Source: Coenobita brevimanus (Eukaryota; Arthropoda; Malacostraca; Decapoda; Coenobitidae). From it: 64,000 nucleotides of DNA. The position numbers and the translations under genes were made by a program. The DNA lies in NCBI GenBank assembly GCA_032717465.1, contig CM064713.1:2760001-2824000 (forward strand), given 5' to 3'. Shown here in pieces: positions 43,350-54,345 of the stretch. Under the pieces are notes generated by a model. That model did not search any database, had not been told where the DNA came from, and saw only the letters and a list, made by a program, of their open reading frames with translations. Positions within the stretch are counted from its first letter, which is position 1. Every line of letters starts with the position of its first letter.

Positions 43350-43580
43350 CGCATTCTCCAGATCTAAAAATGCAGTAAATATTTTAAAGTCTTTCTCACA
43401 TGCTTTTACCCACTATTGGCCTCCCTGCAAATATTTGATCCACGCTCTAACACGACCCAGTCTAACCTTTACTACCTCCAGATCCACAAGTACAATAAAC
43501 AACTAATAAGTCTTTTCACCTGCTTCCTCTACTGTGCATCTTAACTGCAAATATTTCATCCACAAATAACCTACCACAAA
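43347..43580 (+). repeat. Diverged ~118-bp tandem duplication
   Basis: CTCCAGATCTAAAAATGCAG...CTGCAAATATTTGATCCAC is followed by CTCCAGATCCACAAGTACAA...CTGCAAATATTTCATCCAC. Its identity is unknown. Confidence 0.7.
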
Positions 43581-43936
43581 GTAATTTATTTTTCTTCTGA
43601 CACTAATAAATATTCCCTATTCAAGGTACTCGACATACTTTAAGATAATTATTGTATTCTCTTCGGTTACCTGTACTTTTATGCACAGGTACATAGGTAT
43701 CAACACACCATCATCCCAATTGTTCCAAAATCACTGTTAATTCAATGGAGACCTACTCGTATTTCAAGCCAGTGGAGAAAGTTTCCTGCTCGGCTTTACC
43801 TTCACAAGAATAGAAGCAGTAAAGCATGTCACTAACAATTTCGATAAGGCAAAAGCTGCACACTCCACCCTCCATCGATTCAAGTCCCACTCCAGCTAAC
43901 TCAAGAATCACCTCGGAAAAGCAGTCTTACTATACC

Positions 43937-44135
43937 CTTTCACTTTAACTTGGCCCAGATTTTCTTCCTTTTGTAACTTATTTCACGCTCCTGAATGGCA
44001 GAAAATGAAAATACTACTGCTCTCCATTTTCCACACAGCACTTCTTCGTCACTGGTATCATATTTTAATGTTGGTCTATTGTTATAACTCAGTAGTGGAG
44101 ATGGAGAGATGGAAATTTTAGATCATGCTGGGGGT
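43937..44135 (-). repeat. Dispersed family B copy
   Basis: TAACTTGGCCCAGATTTTCT, CACAGCACTTCTTCGTCACT and ATAACTCAGTAGTGG; the reverse complement of the copies at 42.6 and 61.8 kb. Confidence 0.68.
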
Positions 44136-44730
44136 AAAAGGAGTAAAGCTCCATATAACACACTCCAAATCCTTTCCACACCATTTCCGTCACAGACACT
44201 CGGCTCTATGGCAAGTGTTATAAAAGGCCTTACGCTATGCACATAATGAACACTACCCATACGCGAGAACCACATAACAACCACACACACTTAGTAAAAT
44301 CACTTCACTAAACATCAGACTCCACAACAGAGCCACAAAACTCTGGAGGAACATGGGGCGTACCCAGAACTTCAATTAAAACCAACTACGAGAAGACCAA
44401 TTAGGAGATTACATGCGAGGAGATAACATGATTGGTTCCTCAGTTCACTAACAAAGCAAAACGGGATACTCCAGAACCCAGTAGACTGTAGCACCAGTCG
44501 AGCAGGGCAGTATTCCCGAGGTGGATGGAAAGCTGATGACAGGGAGTGCTGGAGCTCCCGTTTCATCAGCCCTCAGGACTAGTTCCTGACCATCCCCCTT
44601 TGCTGAACTTTTTCAGTGTCTCAGTTACACTGAGAGTAGGCCAGCATGCTCTCCAGTACAAATTTCTCTAACTATCTACACCAAACTACATGCACAGTAC
44701 ACACTACACTTCCTATTCAAAATTTAACTA
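44136..44730. other. Unique sequence, no gene recognised
   Basis: The minus-strand frame at 44566-44372 has no motif. This is the immediate 5' flank of the retrotransposon. Confidence 0.5.
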
Positions 44731-44731
44731 A

Positions 44732-46021
44732 AATGGCGTCTCTTCACCAAGCCTCGGAGTCCCCAGGGGGGGGACCATAAATGCCCCCACCATCCGCCCC
44801 TCTCCCGGTGATGACTCGAGGTGCCTGGAACCACTGTCTGACTCTCTTCTTCTTCATTTCTCCAACATTCGCGGCCTTTCCTCTGACTTTCGCTCTGTTG
44901 AGCACCACCTCTCCTCCTCTAAACCTCACCTTCTTTTTCTAACGGAGACTCATCTGTCTGAGGCAACTGACAGCAAACCCTTTTCTGTATCCTCCTACTT
45001 TCTCTATACTCATTTCAAAGCCAAAGGTGGCTGTTGTGTATATATATGCAACGATTTATCTTGCTCTCGTGTTCCTGAACTCGATTCTTCTGAATTCTCT
45101 ACACTCTGGCTTCGGCTTTCCTGTCATTCTCTGACAAAATATATCTGTGCTGTTTACTTATCCCCTAATTCTACTGACTATCAAAAATTCTTCGACCATC
45201 TTACTTCTACGATGGAACACATTCTATCCATTTCTCCTTTCTCTGAAATCTCCATTCTAGGAGATTTCAATGTTCACCACCACCTTTGGCTCTCCTCTCC
45301 TTTCACGGATCCACCTGGTGAACAAGCCTACATCTTTTCTATCCTTAATGACCTAGAGCAGCTTGTACAGCACCCTACCCGTATCCCTGACCGCCTTGGA
45401 AAGAGCTCCAACATACTTGACCTCTTCCTCACAACTAATCCTTCTGCTTACTCTGTTAATCTTTTCTCTCCGTTGGGCTCCTCCGATCACAACCTTATTA
45501 CCTTAACCTGTCCTATCAATCCAGTACGGCCTGTGGACCCTCCAGGGAAACGTCGTCTGTGGCATTTTGGAGCCGCGGACTGGGAGGCCCTCAGGCAGTA
45601 CTTCTTTGATTTTCCCTGGAATGATTATTGCTTCCATGGCCGTGAGCCATCTGAGTGTGCCTTGCGCATTACGGAGGTTATTCTCTCGGGCATGGAAGCA
45701 TACATTCCTTTCTCATATCCTTTAACTAACGCAAGAAAGCCTTGGTTTAATCACGCTTGTTCTAATGCTGTCCGCAACAAGGAGAGGGCCTACAAAAGGT
45801 ACCGGAGCCAACCCATCCCTGAATCACATCATCTTTACGTTTCTGCCCAGAATCGTGCTAAGTCTGTTCTTTGCTCTACTAAAAATAATTTCATCCATAC
45901 TATATGCTCTCAACTCTCCAACTCGAATTCTTCCCGCTCCTTCTGGCACCTTGCCAAAAATCTTTCTAACAACTTTACCTCATCATCCTTCCTCCTCTTT
46001 TCTACTCTGATGGTTCTGTAG
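44732..46021 (+). pseudogene. Retrotransposon endonuclease domain, frameshifted
   Basis: The frame is open from 44732, but the first methionine is not until 45212, so the start is missing. Endonuclease motifs appear in order: [10 protein letters not shown] at about 44857, [11 protein letters not shown] at about 44928, [16 protein letters not shown] at about 45146, the catalytic [10 protein letters not shown] at about 45260, [12 protein letters not shown] at about 45410 and SDHNLI at about 45484. The domain should nick target DNA to prime reverse transcription. The frame runs past the endonuclease into the linker and hits TAG at 46019-46021. A single-base deletion in the CTTCCTCCTCTTTT stretch at about 45985-46000 separates it from the reverse transcriptase frame, which continues with [11 protein letters not shown] second slip near the CTTCTTCTTC run (44845-44856) is likely. 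Confidence 0.88.
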
Positions 46022-47790
46022 CTATTTCTTCTACTGATAAAGCAGATCTCTTCGCACAGACTTTCTCCTCCAATTCCACCTTAGACGATTCTGGTGCTGT
46101 TCCTCCATCATTTCCCCCCTCTGACTTCCTCATGGCTGACATTAAAATTTCTTCAGTTGATGTATTTTCTGCCATCACTGGCCTCATTACTAACAAGGCA
46201 TATGGGCCTGATGGGGTCCCTCCTGTTGTTCTCAAGAACTGTGCTTCTGTGCTTACACACTGCCTAGGCAAACTCTTTCGCCTTTGTCTGTCAACTTGTA
46301 CCTTTCCTTCTTGCTGGAAGTTTGCTCTCATTCAGCCAGTCCCAAAGAAGGGTGACCACTCCCAACCCTCTAACTATCGTCCAATTACTTTAACGTCTTG
46401 TATTTCAAAAGTTTTCGAGTCAATTCTCAATAGAAAAATTTTAAGGCATCTTTCCTATCACAACCTTCTTTCCGATCGTCAGAACAGGTTCCGTCAGGGA
46501 CGCTCCACTGGCGACCTTCTCACCTACCTTTCAGACTCCTGGTCATCCTCCTTTCGGGACTTTGGCGAAAGCTTTGCCATTGCACTTGACATCTCAAAGG
46601 CTTTCGATCGAGTCTGGCAAAAATCTTTAATTTCCAAACTGCCCTCCTACGGTTTCTATCCTTCTATCTGTGCCTTCATCACTAGCTTCCTTTCTGGTCG
46701 TTCTATAGCCGCTGTTGTAGACGGCCATCGTTCTTCTCCTAGATCTATCAACAGTGGTGTTCCTCAGGGCTCTGTCCTATCACCAACTCTTTTCCTTTTA
46801 TTCATCAATGATCTAAGCTGTACATCTAACCCTATCCACTCATACGCTGATGACTCCACCCTTCACCTTTCCATTCGGTTCCCACAACGCCCATCTCAAC
46901 AGTTACTTCAACAAACAAGGGATGAGGCTATGGCACACCTAATGTCTGACTTGGCTCGTATCTCTGACTGGGGTAAAAATAATATGGTTGTTTTTAATGC
47001 ATCTAAGACTCAGTTCTTACACCTATCAACCCGACAAAATCTTCCACAGGTATACCCACTAATGTTTAATAATATTCAGCTTAATCCTGCATCATCCTTG
47101 AATATGCTTGGGGTTTCATTTACTCGGGACTTATCTTGGAAAGATCATATTACATCTCTTGTAAAATCTGCTTCCAAGAGATTGGATGTGCTAAGCCGAC
47201 TCCGCTCTTTCTTTACCCCTGCACAATTGTTGACTCTATACAGGGGTTTTATCCGCCCCTGTGTGGAGTACAACTCTCATGTGTGGGGAGGCTCCCCACA
47301 TACAGCTCTTCTCAATAGGGTGGAGTCAAAGGCTTTTCGTCTCATTAACTCTCCTCCTCTTACTGACTCCCTTCAACCTCTGTCTCTTCGCCGCACTGTT
47401 GCATCGTTATCTCTTTTCTATCGCTACTTCAATGGTCACTGCTCCTCTGAACTGTCTGCTTGCATTCCTCCACCTCTACGACGGGCGCGTAGCACCCGTC
47501 TGGCAGCAAACTCTAATCCCTTTTCTGTCCAACTCTCTAATGCAAGAGTTAACCGTTACTCCCAGTCTTTCATTTATGCAACAGGTCAGCTCTGGAACTG
47601 TCTCCCTCTGTCTGTATTTCCTGCTGCCTATGATCTCCAGTCTTTCAAACGCAGTGTGTCCAGGCATCTCAAAATGATCGGAATTGAATTTGGCTCTCTA
47701 ATGTATTTTATTTTTTCTCTTGGAGGGAACTGTTACTGCTGGCTCATGGCCTTTGGTTCCTTCTTCCTCGCATTAAAAAAAAAAAAAAAA
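44732..47790 (+). mobile_element. Jockey-like non-LTR retrotransposon, 5'-truncated
   Basis: An apurinic-type endonuclease followed by a reverse transcriptase on the same strand, then a short 3' region and a 17-nt A-tail at 47775-47790. No gag-like ORF1 with zinc knuckles lies upstream, so the copy is probably 5'-truncated close to the start of the endonuclease. There are no LTRs. A second, extremely truncated copy lies at 5383-5597. The clade call (jockey or a near relative) rests on the motif set and on memory of similar crustacean elements. No target duplication could be defined. Confidence 0.9.
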
Positions 47791-47880
47791 GTATTCGCAA
47801 AGACCCCAACTAAACTCGCAGGTCGAAACACAACACTTAGTAGACTGGCCAACCTCCCACCAAATACCATTACCTCCTGA
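45970..47880 (+). pseudogene. Reverse transcriptase of the jockey-like element, no own stop codon
   Basis: Open from 45970; the first Met is at 46132, but the frame before it (SSTDKADLFAQTFSSNSTLD) is already element sequence, so that Met is internal. Residues counted from it: GPDGVPPVVL 25-34, PVPKKGD 69-75, NYRPITLTS 81-89, ALDISKAFDRVW 151-162 (catalytic Asp153), SGVPQGSVLSPTLF 208-221, YADD 238-241 (catalytic Asp240 and 241) and LNMLGVSF near 324. A thumb/C-terminal region follows with HVWGGSPHTALLNRVESKAF. The usual QYGFR-like motif reads QNRFR at 117-121, a possibly damaging change. The frame reads through the A-tail as KKKKK and stops only at 47878 in flanking DNA. All catalytic residues I can see are intact, so decay is limited to the upstream frameshift and terminal oddity. 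Confidence 0.88.
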
Positions 47881-48028
47881 CCGGATATCCCAGGTGCAAG
47901 GTGACTGCTATATAACACCTGGTATTGCAGTACAGATGAATAATGCGATAAAGGTGGAAGACAAATCACAGCTTGAAAATAAATATACTTTGTGCAGGCG
48001 GTGGATATATATACTACAGTATTTGGGG

Positions 48029-48071
<43 letters not shown>

Positions 48072-48072
48072 G
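48029..48072 (+). repeat. Microsatellite (GA)n
   Basis: About 21 units with one AA interruption. Confidence 0.97.
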
Positions 48073-48439
48073 GGTTAGAGCTTGAATTCTTTATTTTCTC
48101 TAATGTTTCTGGCTACACAAAATCCATCTTCAAAGGATTAATAAAGATAATAAAGAAGTCAGGCTCTAACCTGTGTCTCTCTCCCACCGAACATTTTCAC
48201 TTATCGTAATGGATCATCTTCACTTCAATATACCAACATAATCACCTCAATTATACCTGCAAGTAATGGCCTTTCCCACCTGATGATAAATAAGCACATT
48301 TACCAGAACTACAAATAATTACGAACATAGACAATGCTACCTTCTTTCATGTTTATCATTCTTTTTCTGTATCTGTCCTACTCACTTCCTATTTCTCCCA
48401 GCCTTCCCCTCACTATTTAATACATTTCTTTCCACTTCA
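48073..48439. other. No recognisable feature
   Basis: AT-rich, no motif seen. Confidence 0.5.
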
Positions 48440-48810
48440 GGTGGCTCTACATTGATTTACAAGCGAAATGGTTTCCTGCACCTCAGGAAACCATTTACAA
48501 CGCCAGGTAGCAACCATATCGCCAAAAAGTGGGGTGACGTGGAGCCTGTTATGGTGCCCCTGTTAACTGGATGGAGAGACGTAAATGCAGCATCCATTTA
48601 GGAGCCAAATTTCCACATTAATCCCCGCGCCTAGCAGTGGCGTGGCGCTGTCAGTCGCTTGGGAACAACGATTCACTTCATGGGATGGCCCTGTAGGGGC
48701 GATTGCTCGCCTGCGGTTGACGGGTCTCCTCGATCAAACAGACTGGAGTAGCTGAACAACAACAACAACAGTACCAACAACAAAAGCAACAACAACAACT
48801 ACTACTAGGA
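48440..48810 (+). mobile_element. Family D-related SINE-like copy with (CAA)n tail
   Basis: The 3' end GCCTGCGGTTGACGGGTCTC, CTCGATCAAACAGACTGGAG, then CAACAACAACAACA (48756-48805) parallels the end of the copies at 12.2 and 29.1 kb. The 5' part differs and holds a perfect hairpin at 48466-48496. It could be a distinct subfamily that shares only the 3' end. Confidence 0.55.
48466..48496. repeat. Perfect 13-bp hairpin
   Basis: AAATGGTTTCCTG, loop CACCT, then CAGGAAACCATTT. Confidence 0.95.
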
Positions 48811-49455
48811 AAGGAAATCCACGGTGTTGAACCTGCCTACCTACACACATTAGTCTAAAGCTAACTACTCTTGCCCTGACATAGCCATCTCCAGGCCTGA
48901 TAGTCTTGATGGCACTCTAACATATGAGCTGTAGACGCATTAGGATAGAAGAGAGAATGCTGACCGGGGATGGGGGGGGAGATGTGACATAACCTTTGAC
49001 AAATAAACATAACTGTACTGATCAGAGGTATAAGCGAGCACCAGCGTCTGTATTTATTGAAGATTATAACCAAATTGCAGGGTAAACACATCTCCTAGAA
49101 AAATGTCGGTAAATAAAAATTCATTCCTTTCTCGCATTTTGTCACTTTAATATCAATACCTTCACTGTGTATTAGCTGACAACCGTATGAGTAAGAATAA
49201 CAGAGAAATCAAGTAATGCCTAAGTTTACACTGACATAAACACGTCTTGAACACGTCTTTCTTGTGCCCCAACCACCACAGTCCTTCTTACCAATGCCTT
49301 GCTGTATACAGTATCTTAGAATTCTTTCATAGTCACTCCTGGAGATTTTTCAATTTGCCTCACTGTCATTCCAACACATGTGCACCTTCTGACAAAAGCC
49401 TTTCTTAGTGTCGGAAAAAAATTGCAATCAGCTTTACTCAGAATTCTTGACGATG
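48811..49455. other. No gene recognised
   Basis: Unique-looking AT-rich sequence. Confidence 0.5.
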
Positions 49456-49456
49456 T

Positions 49457-49457
<1 letters not shown>

Positions 49458-49519
<62 letters not shown>

Positions 49520-49643
49520 TAGCTATTCTCTTTGCACATTCTTGTTCTCAACGGGGTTCTTCTTTATTTTCGTCTAAGCTCGTTTCTGGTTTCCATTTTT
49601 CCATGGGTCTAATTTCCACTCCATTTACAACAAAGAGAAAACA

Positions 49644-49713
<70 letters not shown>

Positions 49714-49781
49714 TATGACTTGACACGACTCTGCGTTAAGACTAATTTCGGTCCCCAGTTCTCTCTCTCTCTCTCTCTCTA
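49458..49781 (+). repeat. (TC)n, (AT)n and (TC)n microsatellites
   Basis: (TC)~29 at 49458-49515, (AT)~33 at 49646-49711 and (TC)~11 at 49759-49780. Confidence 0.98.
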
Positions 49782-49815
49782 ACACGATCCTTCTCCCTTA
49801 CAAACACGTGCGTGC

Positions 49816-50014
<199 letters not shown>

Positions 50015-50118
50015 TAGTTAATATCACCTGTGAAGGAGAGTTTCGACATAATGAGGCAAAGTTGAATGGGGTGCCTTGTACGAAGTGTGTGACAAAGTTT
50101 GTTTAGTTCCAGATTTAG

Positions 50119-50120
<2 letters not shown>

Positions 50121-50189
<69 letters not shown>

Positions 50190-50280
50190 TGTGTGTGTAT
50201 GAGGGAGAATGAAACACGGTGAATGTGATAGCGTCAGAGCAGGGGAGAATACGAAGGATAGAGAATTGGAGAGTTTGGGG

Positions 50281-50322
<42 letters not shown>
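50121..50322 (+). repeat. (GT)n and (TC)n
   Basis: (GT)~33 at 50121-50186 with imperfect GT continuing to 50200, and (TC)~19 at 50284-50322. Confidence 0.98.
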
Positions 50323-50323
<1 letters not shown>

Positions 50324-50900
50324 TCTTGGAAAAATACTAATCAAAGGTTTAAATGAAAGGAAGGGGGAGTCCGAGGATGAAATGGAGGGATGGGAATGTG
50401 AGTTGGGGAGAGGGCAATCAGAAAGTTGAGGACAGGGTGATGTGGAGGCGATTCGTTTGTGGCCACCTCTTCCGGGATTAAGGCATCTGAATATGGATAG
50501 ATAGTCATAAAGATATAGACAGACAGGTAGATAGAAAGATAGATAGATAGACTGACTGAGTGACTGGTATGATAGATAAATGTATGATAAGAGGAAACTG
50601 TATCTTGTCTTTCAATCTTCCTTTTGGAAGTGGTCTATAATATGGCATGCAAGGTAACCACAAATAATAGTCACAGATATTTCCACAACTTACTCCAGAC
50701 TCTGCTGCTTGCATTCTCTTTCGTTCTTTGAGTTTTGATAATATGGCTGGTAGTTTTGCTGGTCCGTATCTACGTATGTGTGAAATTCTAAATAACTCAT
50801 GTGAATGGTACTAGAGTAAACAAGTGGAGCTTTGAGTAATGGATTAGTTGACGGGAGAGAGGATATGATTCAGAGTAGCCTATCATTAAAAGTAGAAGTA
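50323..50900. other. No gene; short GATA/GACA tract
   Basis: Degenerate GATA, GACA and TAGA words at 50496-50580; otherwise nothing recognised. Confidence 0.6.
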
Positions 50901-50904
50901 GTTG

Positions 50905-51095
50905 TAACCCCAGGCTCATCTGGAAGTGATCCCGGTAGACTGCAGGCTGAAATTTCTCTTCTCCTGGAATCTACCATCTTTCTTTCGGGGTGATGGAGGT
51001 GGATTAAGAGACTTTTGTTTAATCAGGCACCTATATCTAAGGGTAATATCGGTGCCAAAACATGAAGGCGTTCCTCTCCAACACTAATATCACAA
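50905..51095 (-). repeat. Dispersed family A copy
   Basis: CCCAGGCTCATCTGG, GGTAGACTGCAGGCTGAAAT, GGTGATGGAGGTGGATTAAG, TATCGGTGCC and GAAGGCGTTCCTCTCCAACA. More diverged than the 33-kb copy. Confidence 0.66.
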
Positions 51096-51175
51096 CTCAG
51101 TATTCAAAATGGAGAGATGGCAATTTTAGGCCAAGTTAGAGTAAAAGGAGCATAGTATATAATTCTAGAAAGATT
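51096..51175 (-). repeat. Family B fragment
   Basis: ACAACTCAGTATTCAAAATG, GAGAGATGGCAATTTTAGGC, CAAGTTAGAGTAAAAGGAGC; directly adjoins the family A copy. Confidence 0.6.
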
Positions 51176-51238
51176 ACTTTTTTCACCTGAGTGAGACATA
51201 AGAGACTGAGATGTAAGGTTCGTATTCTTGTCAGTTAA

Positions 51239-51312
51239 GAAGACTCCCTATCACCTCTTCCTGAGCGATTTACTTTCGGATACGGCTGGTTAATATCCTT
51301 TTGCGCGTCATC
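51239..51312. mobile_element. Family H (MITE-like) fragment
   Basis: GACTCCCTATCACCTCTTCC, TGAGCGATTTACTTTCGG and ACGGCTG match the right end of the 37.6-kb element (reverse complement). Confidence 0.55.
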
Positions 51313-51367
51313 TATGCGAGTCACAAAAAAAAATGTATATATATATAGTGAAAAAAATGTTAATCAA

Positions 51368-51392
51368 TTTTTTTTTTTTTTTTTTTTTTTTT
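51368..51392 (+). repeat. Poly(T) tract
   Basis: A run of 25 T, preceded by a short (TA)n at 51331-51345. Confidence 0.96.
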
Positions 51393-51469
51393 GGCGAAGG
51401 GCAAAGAATATATGATCCAGATTCCATAAAAATTTTGAATGCAATCAAGCATGTGATTTAGGGGACATG

Positions 51470-51730
51470 CATAATGATGACGTATCCAGGAGGGGAGAGG
51501 GGGGGGAGGGGAGTTTGGATTTCCTTATTTTTCTAATGCATAATTGTGGCGCGTCCAGGGGAAGGGGAGGGGGGGTCAGGGAGTCAGCCCCCTCCCCTAT
51601 TTTTTCCCATGCATAATATGTGGCGTATCCAGAGAAGACTAAGGGTGTCCGCCCCCCCCACCCATATTTTTTTTTAATTCTTTCTGGTTTCGGCTGGAGG
51701 GTTTGGTGGGGGGGAGGGGGGAGGCCTTCA
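51470..51730 (+). repeat. G/C-run minisatellite, about three ~75-bp units
   Basis: The phrase ATGCATAAT...TGGCG(T/C)(A/G)TCCAG recurs at about 51466, 51537 and 51610, each time followed by long G-runs, then C-runs and T-runs. Confidence 0.8.
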
Positions 51731-51829
51731 TGCTTCTCTCTCCTTATCTCCAGCTTATAGCATAGATAATACCACAGGCAGACTCTTCATTTTGACAGTC
51801 TGGAAAGGACCATTAGACCTGTTGCTGTT

Positions 51830-52017
51830 TACTTTCCTTTGTACTCCTTTGTATTCCTTTGTATTCCTTTGTACTCCTTTGTATTCCTTTGTATTCCTTT
51901 GCACTCCTTTGTATTCCTTTGTACTCTTTTGTATTCCTTTGCACTCCTTTGTATTCCTTTGTACTCTTTTGTATTCCTTTGTACTTCTTTGTATTCCTTT
52001 GTATTCCTTTGTACTAA
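51830..52017 (+). repeat. 10-bp minisatellite TTTGTATTCC
   Basis: About 18 near-perfect decamers with A/T and T/C variants (TTTGTACTCC, TTTGCACTCC). The Leu/Cys/Phe-rich frames are artefacts. Confidence 0.96.
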
Positions 52018-52139
52018 TCGTTGTGCCTTGAGGGGGGGGGTTACAGGGAATCCGAAAACCTCATTCTTTTTTAATGTTTTTTTCCTGCAAGAAGTATTGG
52101 GAATTACTGCATAAAAAAAAATAAATAAAACATTACTGA

Positions 52140-52520
52140 AAATGTATTACCTTATGAATGTAACCCCACTGATTAAAGTCTGTATTATATGATTGTAAGT
52201 AAATTATGTGGTAATTATTTTTCTTTTACCACCCTCCACTTCCATCTGCATCAAGTACATAGAATTACTTAACGAAAAATAGCAGTATATTTTTCGAAAT
52301 TTGTTATATTAATTCGACCCTACTGATGAAGAGTTTAATTAAGTATTTGTAAGATGTGAGGTAATGATTTCATAACCTCCCCACCTTTTTCCATCAGTAA
52401 CAAATACACAGAATTATAACGTGAACACCACAATGCGTCTAAAATGATGTTATCGTATACATCTGACCAAACTGATGAAGCTTAACAGATACAGTGGTAA
52501 ATTAGAATGTACTCAGAGGG
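52140..52520 (+). repeat. Diverged ~150-bp tandem repeat, about 2.5 copies
   Basis: CCxACTGATxAAG...TTGTAAG...GGTAATxATTT phrases at about 52164, 52316 and 52465, spaced about 150 bp. AT-rich and non-coding. Confidence 0.65.
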
Positions 52521-52599
52521 CACATACCTCCTCCAGAACCAATTACATTTAATATTTACTGCTGTAATTTCTCTTTCCTGCCAGCCGAACACTTATGGT

Positions 52600-52885
52600 C
52601 TCATCCACATGATTCTACGGTCTTAGCCTGCCCGTTTTCATAATTTTAGAGAGCGCATACCTCTGCCGACGCCAATAAAGTCTGATTTCTTCCTGCACCC
52701 TGATTCGGATCCACCTCAAAATTTAGTGAACTCTTCCTTGACCCACTGCCCACCCATCCACGAAATTTAAGTGAAATCCGACCTCAACTTTTTGAGATAT
52801 CTTGTGCATAAAAAGACAGACAGACAAACAGACAAGAACGAATACATAAACTCCATCCAACTTTGTCTGCGTAGATAATAAAGTG
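52600..52885 (+). repeat. Dispersed family G copy
   Basis: TTCTACGGTCTTAGCCTGCC, GCATACCTCTGCCGACGCCA, CTGATTCGGATCCACCTCAA, CTTCCTTGACCCACTGCCCA, TTTTTGAGATATCTTGTGCA, then GACAGACAGACAAACAGACA. It matches 30630-30996 in order. Confidence 0.7.
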
Positions 52886-52911
52886 TGTGGTAAGTATTTT
52901 TTTAACTCCAC

Positions 52912-52934
52912 TAAAAAAAAAAAAAAAAAAAAAA
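52912..52934 (+). repeat. Poly(A) tract
   Basis: A run of about 23 A just 3' of the family G copy; possibly its tail or that of another retroposon. Confidence 0.95.
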
Positions 52935-53089
52935 ACGCATCCAGCCCGGCCTAACGAACTTGTCGAAAAAGTTGAAATGTAAAACTCGAAAAAAAAGAAC
53001 AAGCATTTTAAAGTCTCTGTCATGATGACGTGTTTTTCATTGCACTGTTGCTCTTTCCTGACGATTTCCTGAAGTTTACGTGTCTTTCC

Positions 53090-53178
53090 GGACTGGAGGG
53101 GTTGCGTACAAGCTTAATAAATCCCTCCAGGCCTTTCCAGCGTTGAAAATAATCGTCTGGAAGTAGCTGGAATGCAAG

Positions 53179-53254
<76 letters not shown>
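53090..53254 (+). repeat. Family C copy running into (AAT)n
   Basis: AATCCCTCCAGGCC, CGTTGAAAATAATCGTCTGG at 53141-53160, then an (AAT)~25 tract at 53179-53254. Confidence 0.68.
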
Positions 53255-53256
<2 letters not shown>

Positions 53257-53335
53257 TATCCAACCTCCCTCCCCTCCACCTTCCTCGAAAAGCCTCTCCT
53301 AAACTGAATAACCTTTCCTTGTGTCATATGCGCCC

Positions 53336-53516
53336 TTATTCCCTAAAATCTGTTCTGAAGTGATTCATTTTGCCTAGTACACTCTACTGTCCTATTTTTG
53401 CAACATATACATCCTCCTAACGTCGCCATACTCTGCATAAATAACGTACAAATGGCTACTAACCAGCTAAATCCAAAAATAAATCGCTAAGGAGGAGGTG
53501 TTAGGGAAATTTCTTA
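53336..53516. mobile_element. Family H inverted-repeat element (MITE-like)
   Basis: The left TATTCCCTAAAATCTGTTCT, GAAGTGATTCATTTTGCC is mirrored by the right (reverse complement AAATTTCCCTAACACCTCCT, CCTTAGCGATTTATTTTTG). It has the same 180-bp size as the copy at 37572-37751 but a strongly different core. Confidence 0.7.
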
Positions 53517-53584
53517 ACGGAGGAAAATTAAAAAGTCTTCAGGTCAAGAAATCAAAAACTTCCCTAATTACGATACCTTAAAAA

Positions 53585-54062
53585 TCGTAAGAGAAAAAGG
53601 AAGGAAGAGTAAAGGAAAAAGGAAGATTAGAGGAAAAGGGAAGGAAGATTTGAGGAAAGGGGAAGGAAGATTAGTGGAAAAAGGAAGGAAAATTAGAGGA
53701 AAAAGGAAGGAAGATTAGTGGAAAAAGGAAGGAAAATTAGAGGAAAAAGGAAGGAAGATTAAAGGAAAAAGGAAGGAAAATTAGAGGAAAAAGAAAGGAA
53801 GATTAGAGGAGAAAGGAAGGAAGATTAAAGGAAAAAGGAAGGAAGATTAAGAGAAAAGGAAGGAAGATTAAGAGAAAAGGAAGGAAGATTAAGAGAAAAG
53901 GAAGGAAGATTAAAGAAAAAGGAAGGAAGATTAAAGAAAAAAGAAGGATGATTAAAGAAAAAGGAAGAATGATTAAAGAAAAAGGAAGGAAGATTAAAGA
54001 AAAAGGAAGGAAGACTAAAAGAAAAAAAGAATGAAAATTAACAAGAAAAAAAAAGGAAGATT
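53585..54062 (+). repeat. ~20-bp purine-rich minisatellite
   Basis: About 23 units of AGGAAAAAGGAAGGAAGATT with small length changes. Confidence 0.95.
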
Positions 54063-54129
54063 AAAACCATGATATTTATTTCATTATTAACGACCTGGCA
54101 ACGACCAGACAAATTTTTTCTATACTCTG

Positions 54130-54345
54130 TTCCCATTAATTTGTCGTAAAATTGCCCCCTATCCATCGTGTAACATGAGATGAACACTAGAATATGGTGC
54201 TAGTCACGAAGAAGTGCTGTGAAAGGATGTAGGGCCACAGAATCGTCTTATTTTGCCTCTGAGCTACGGAAATTAAGCAGCTAATGGACGAAAATATCTG
54301 CCAATTTAAAGTGAATCGACTATAGATAAAGATGGCTTCCAGGAC
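54130..54345 (+). repeat. Dispersed family B copy
   Basis: GAACACTAGAATATGGTGCT, AGTCACGAAGAAGTGCTGTG, TTTTGCCTCTGAGCTACGG. It is followed at once by family C-type GATAATGAAGGCCATATCTA. Confidence 0.7.

Noticed and set aside
44733..44780. Short ORF starting [10 protein letters not shown] just upstream of the endonuclease
   Set aside because: It ends after about 15 codons and is not in frame with the endonuclease; too short to be the missing ORF1.
51792..52114. Leu/Cys/Phe-rich membrane-protein-like frames
   Set aside because: Translation of the 10-bp TTTGTATTCC minisatellite.
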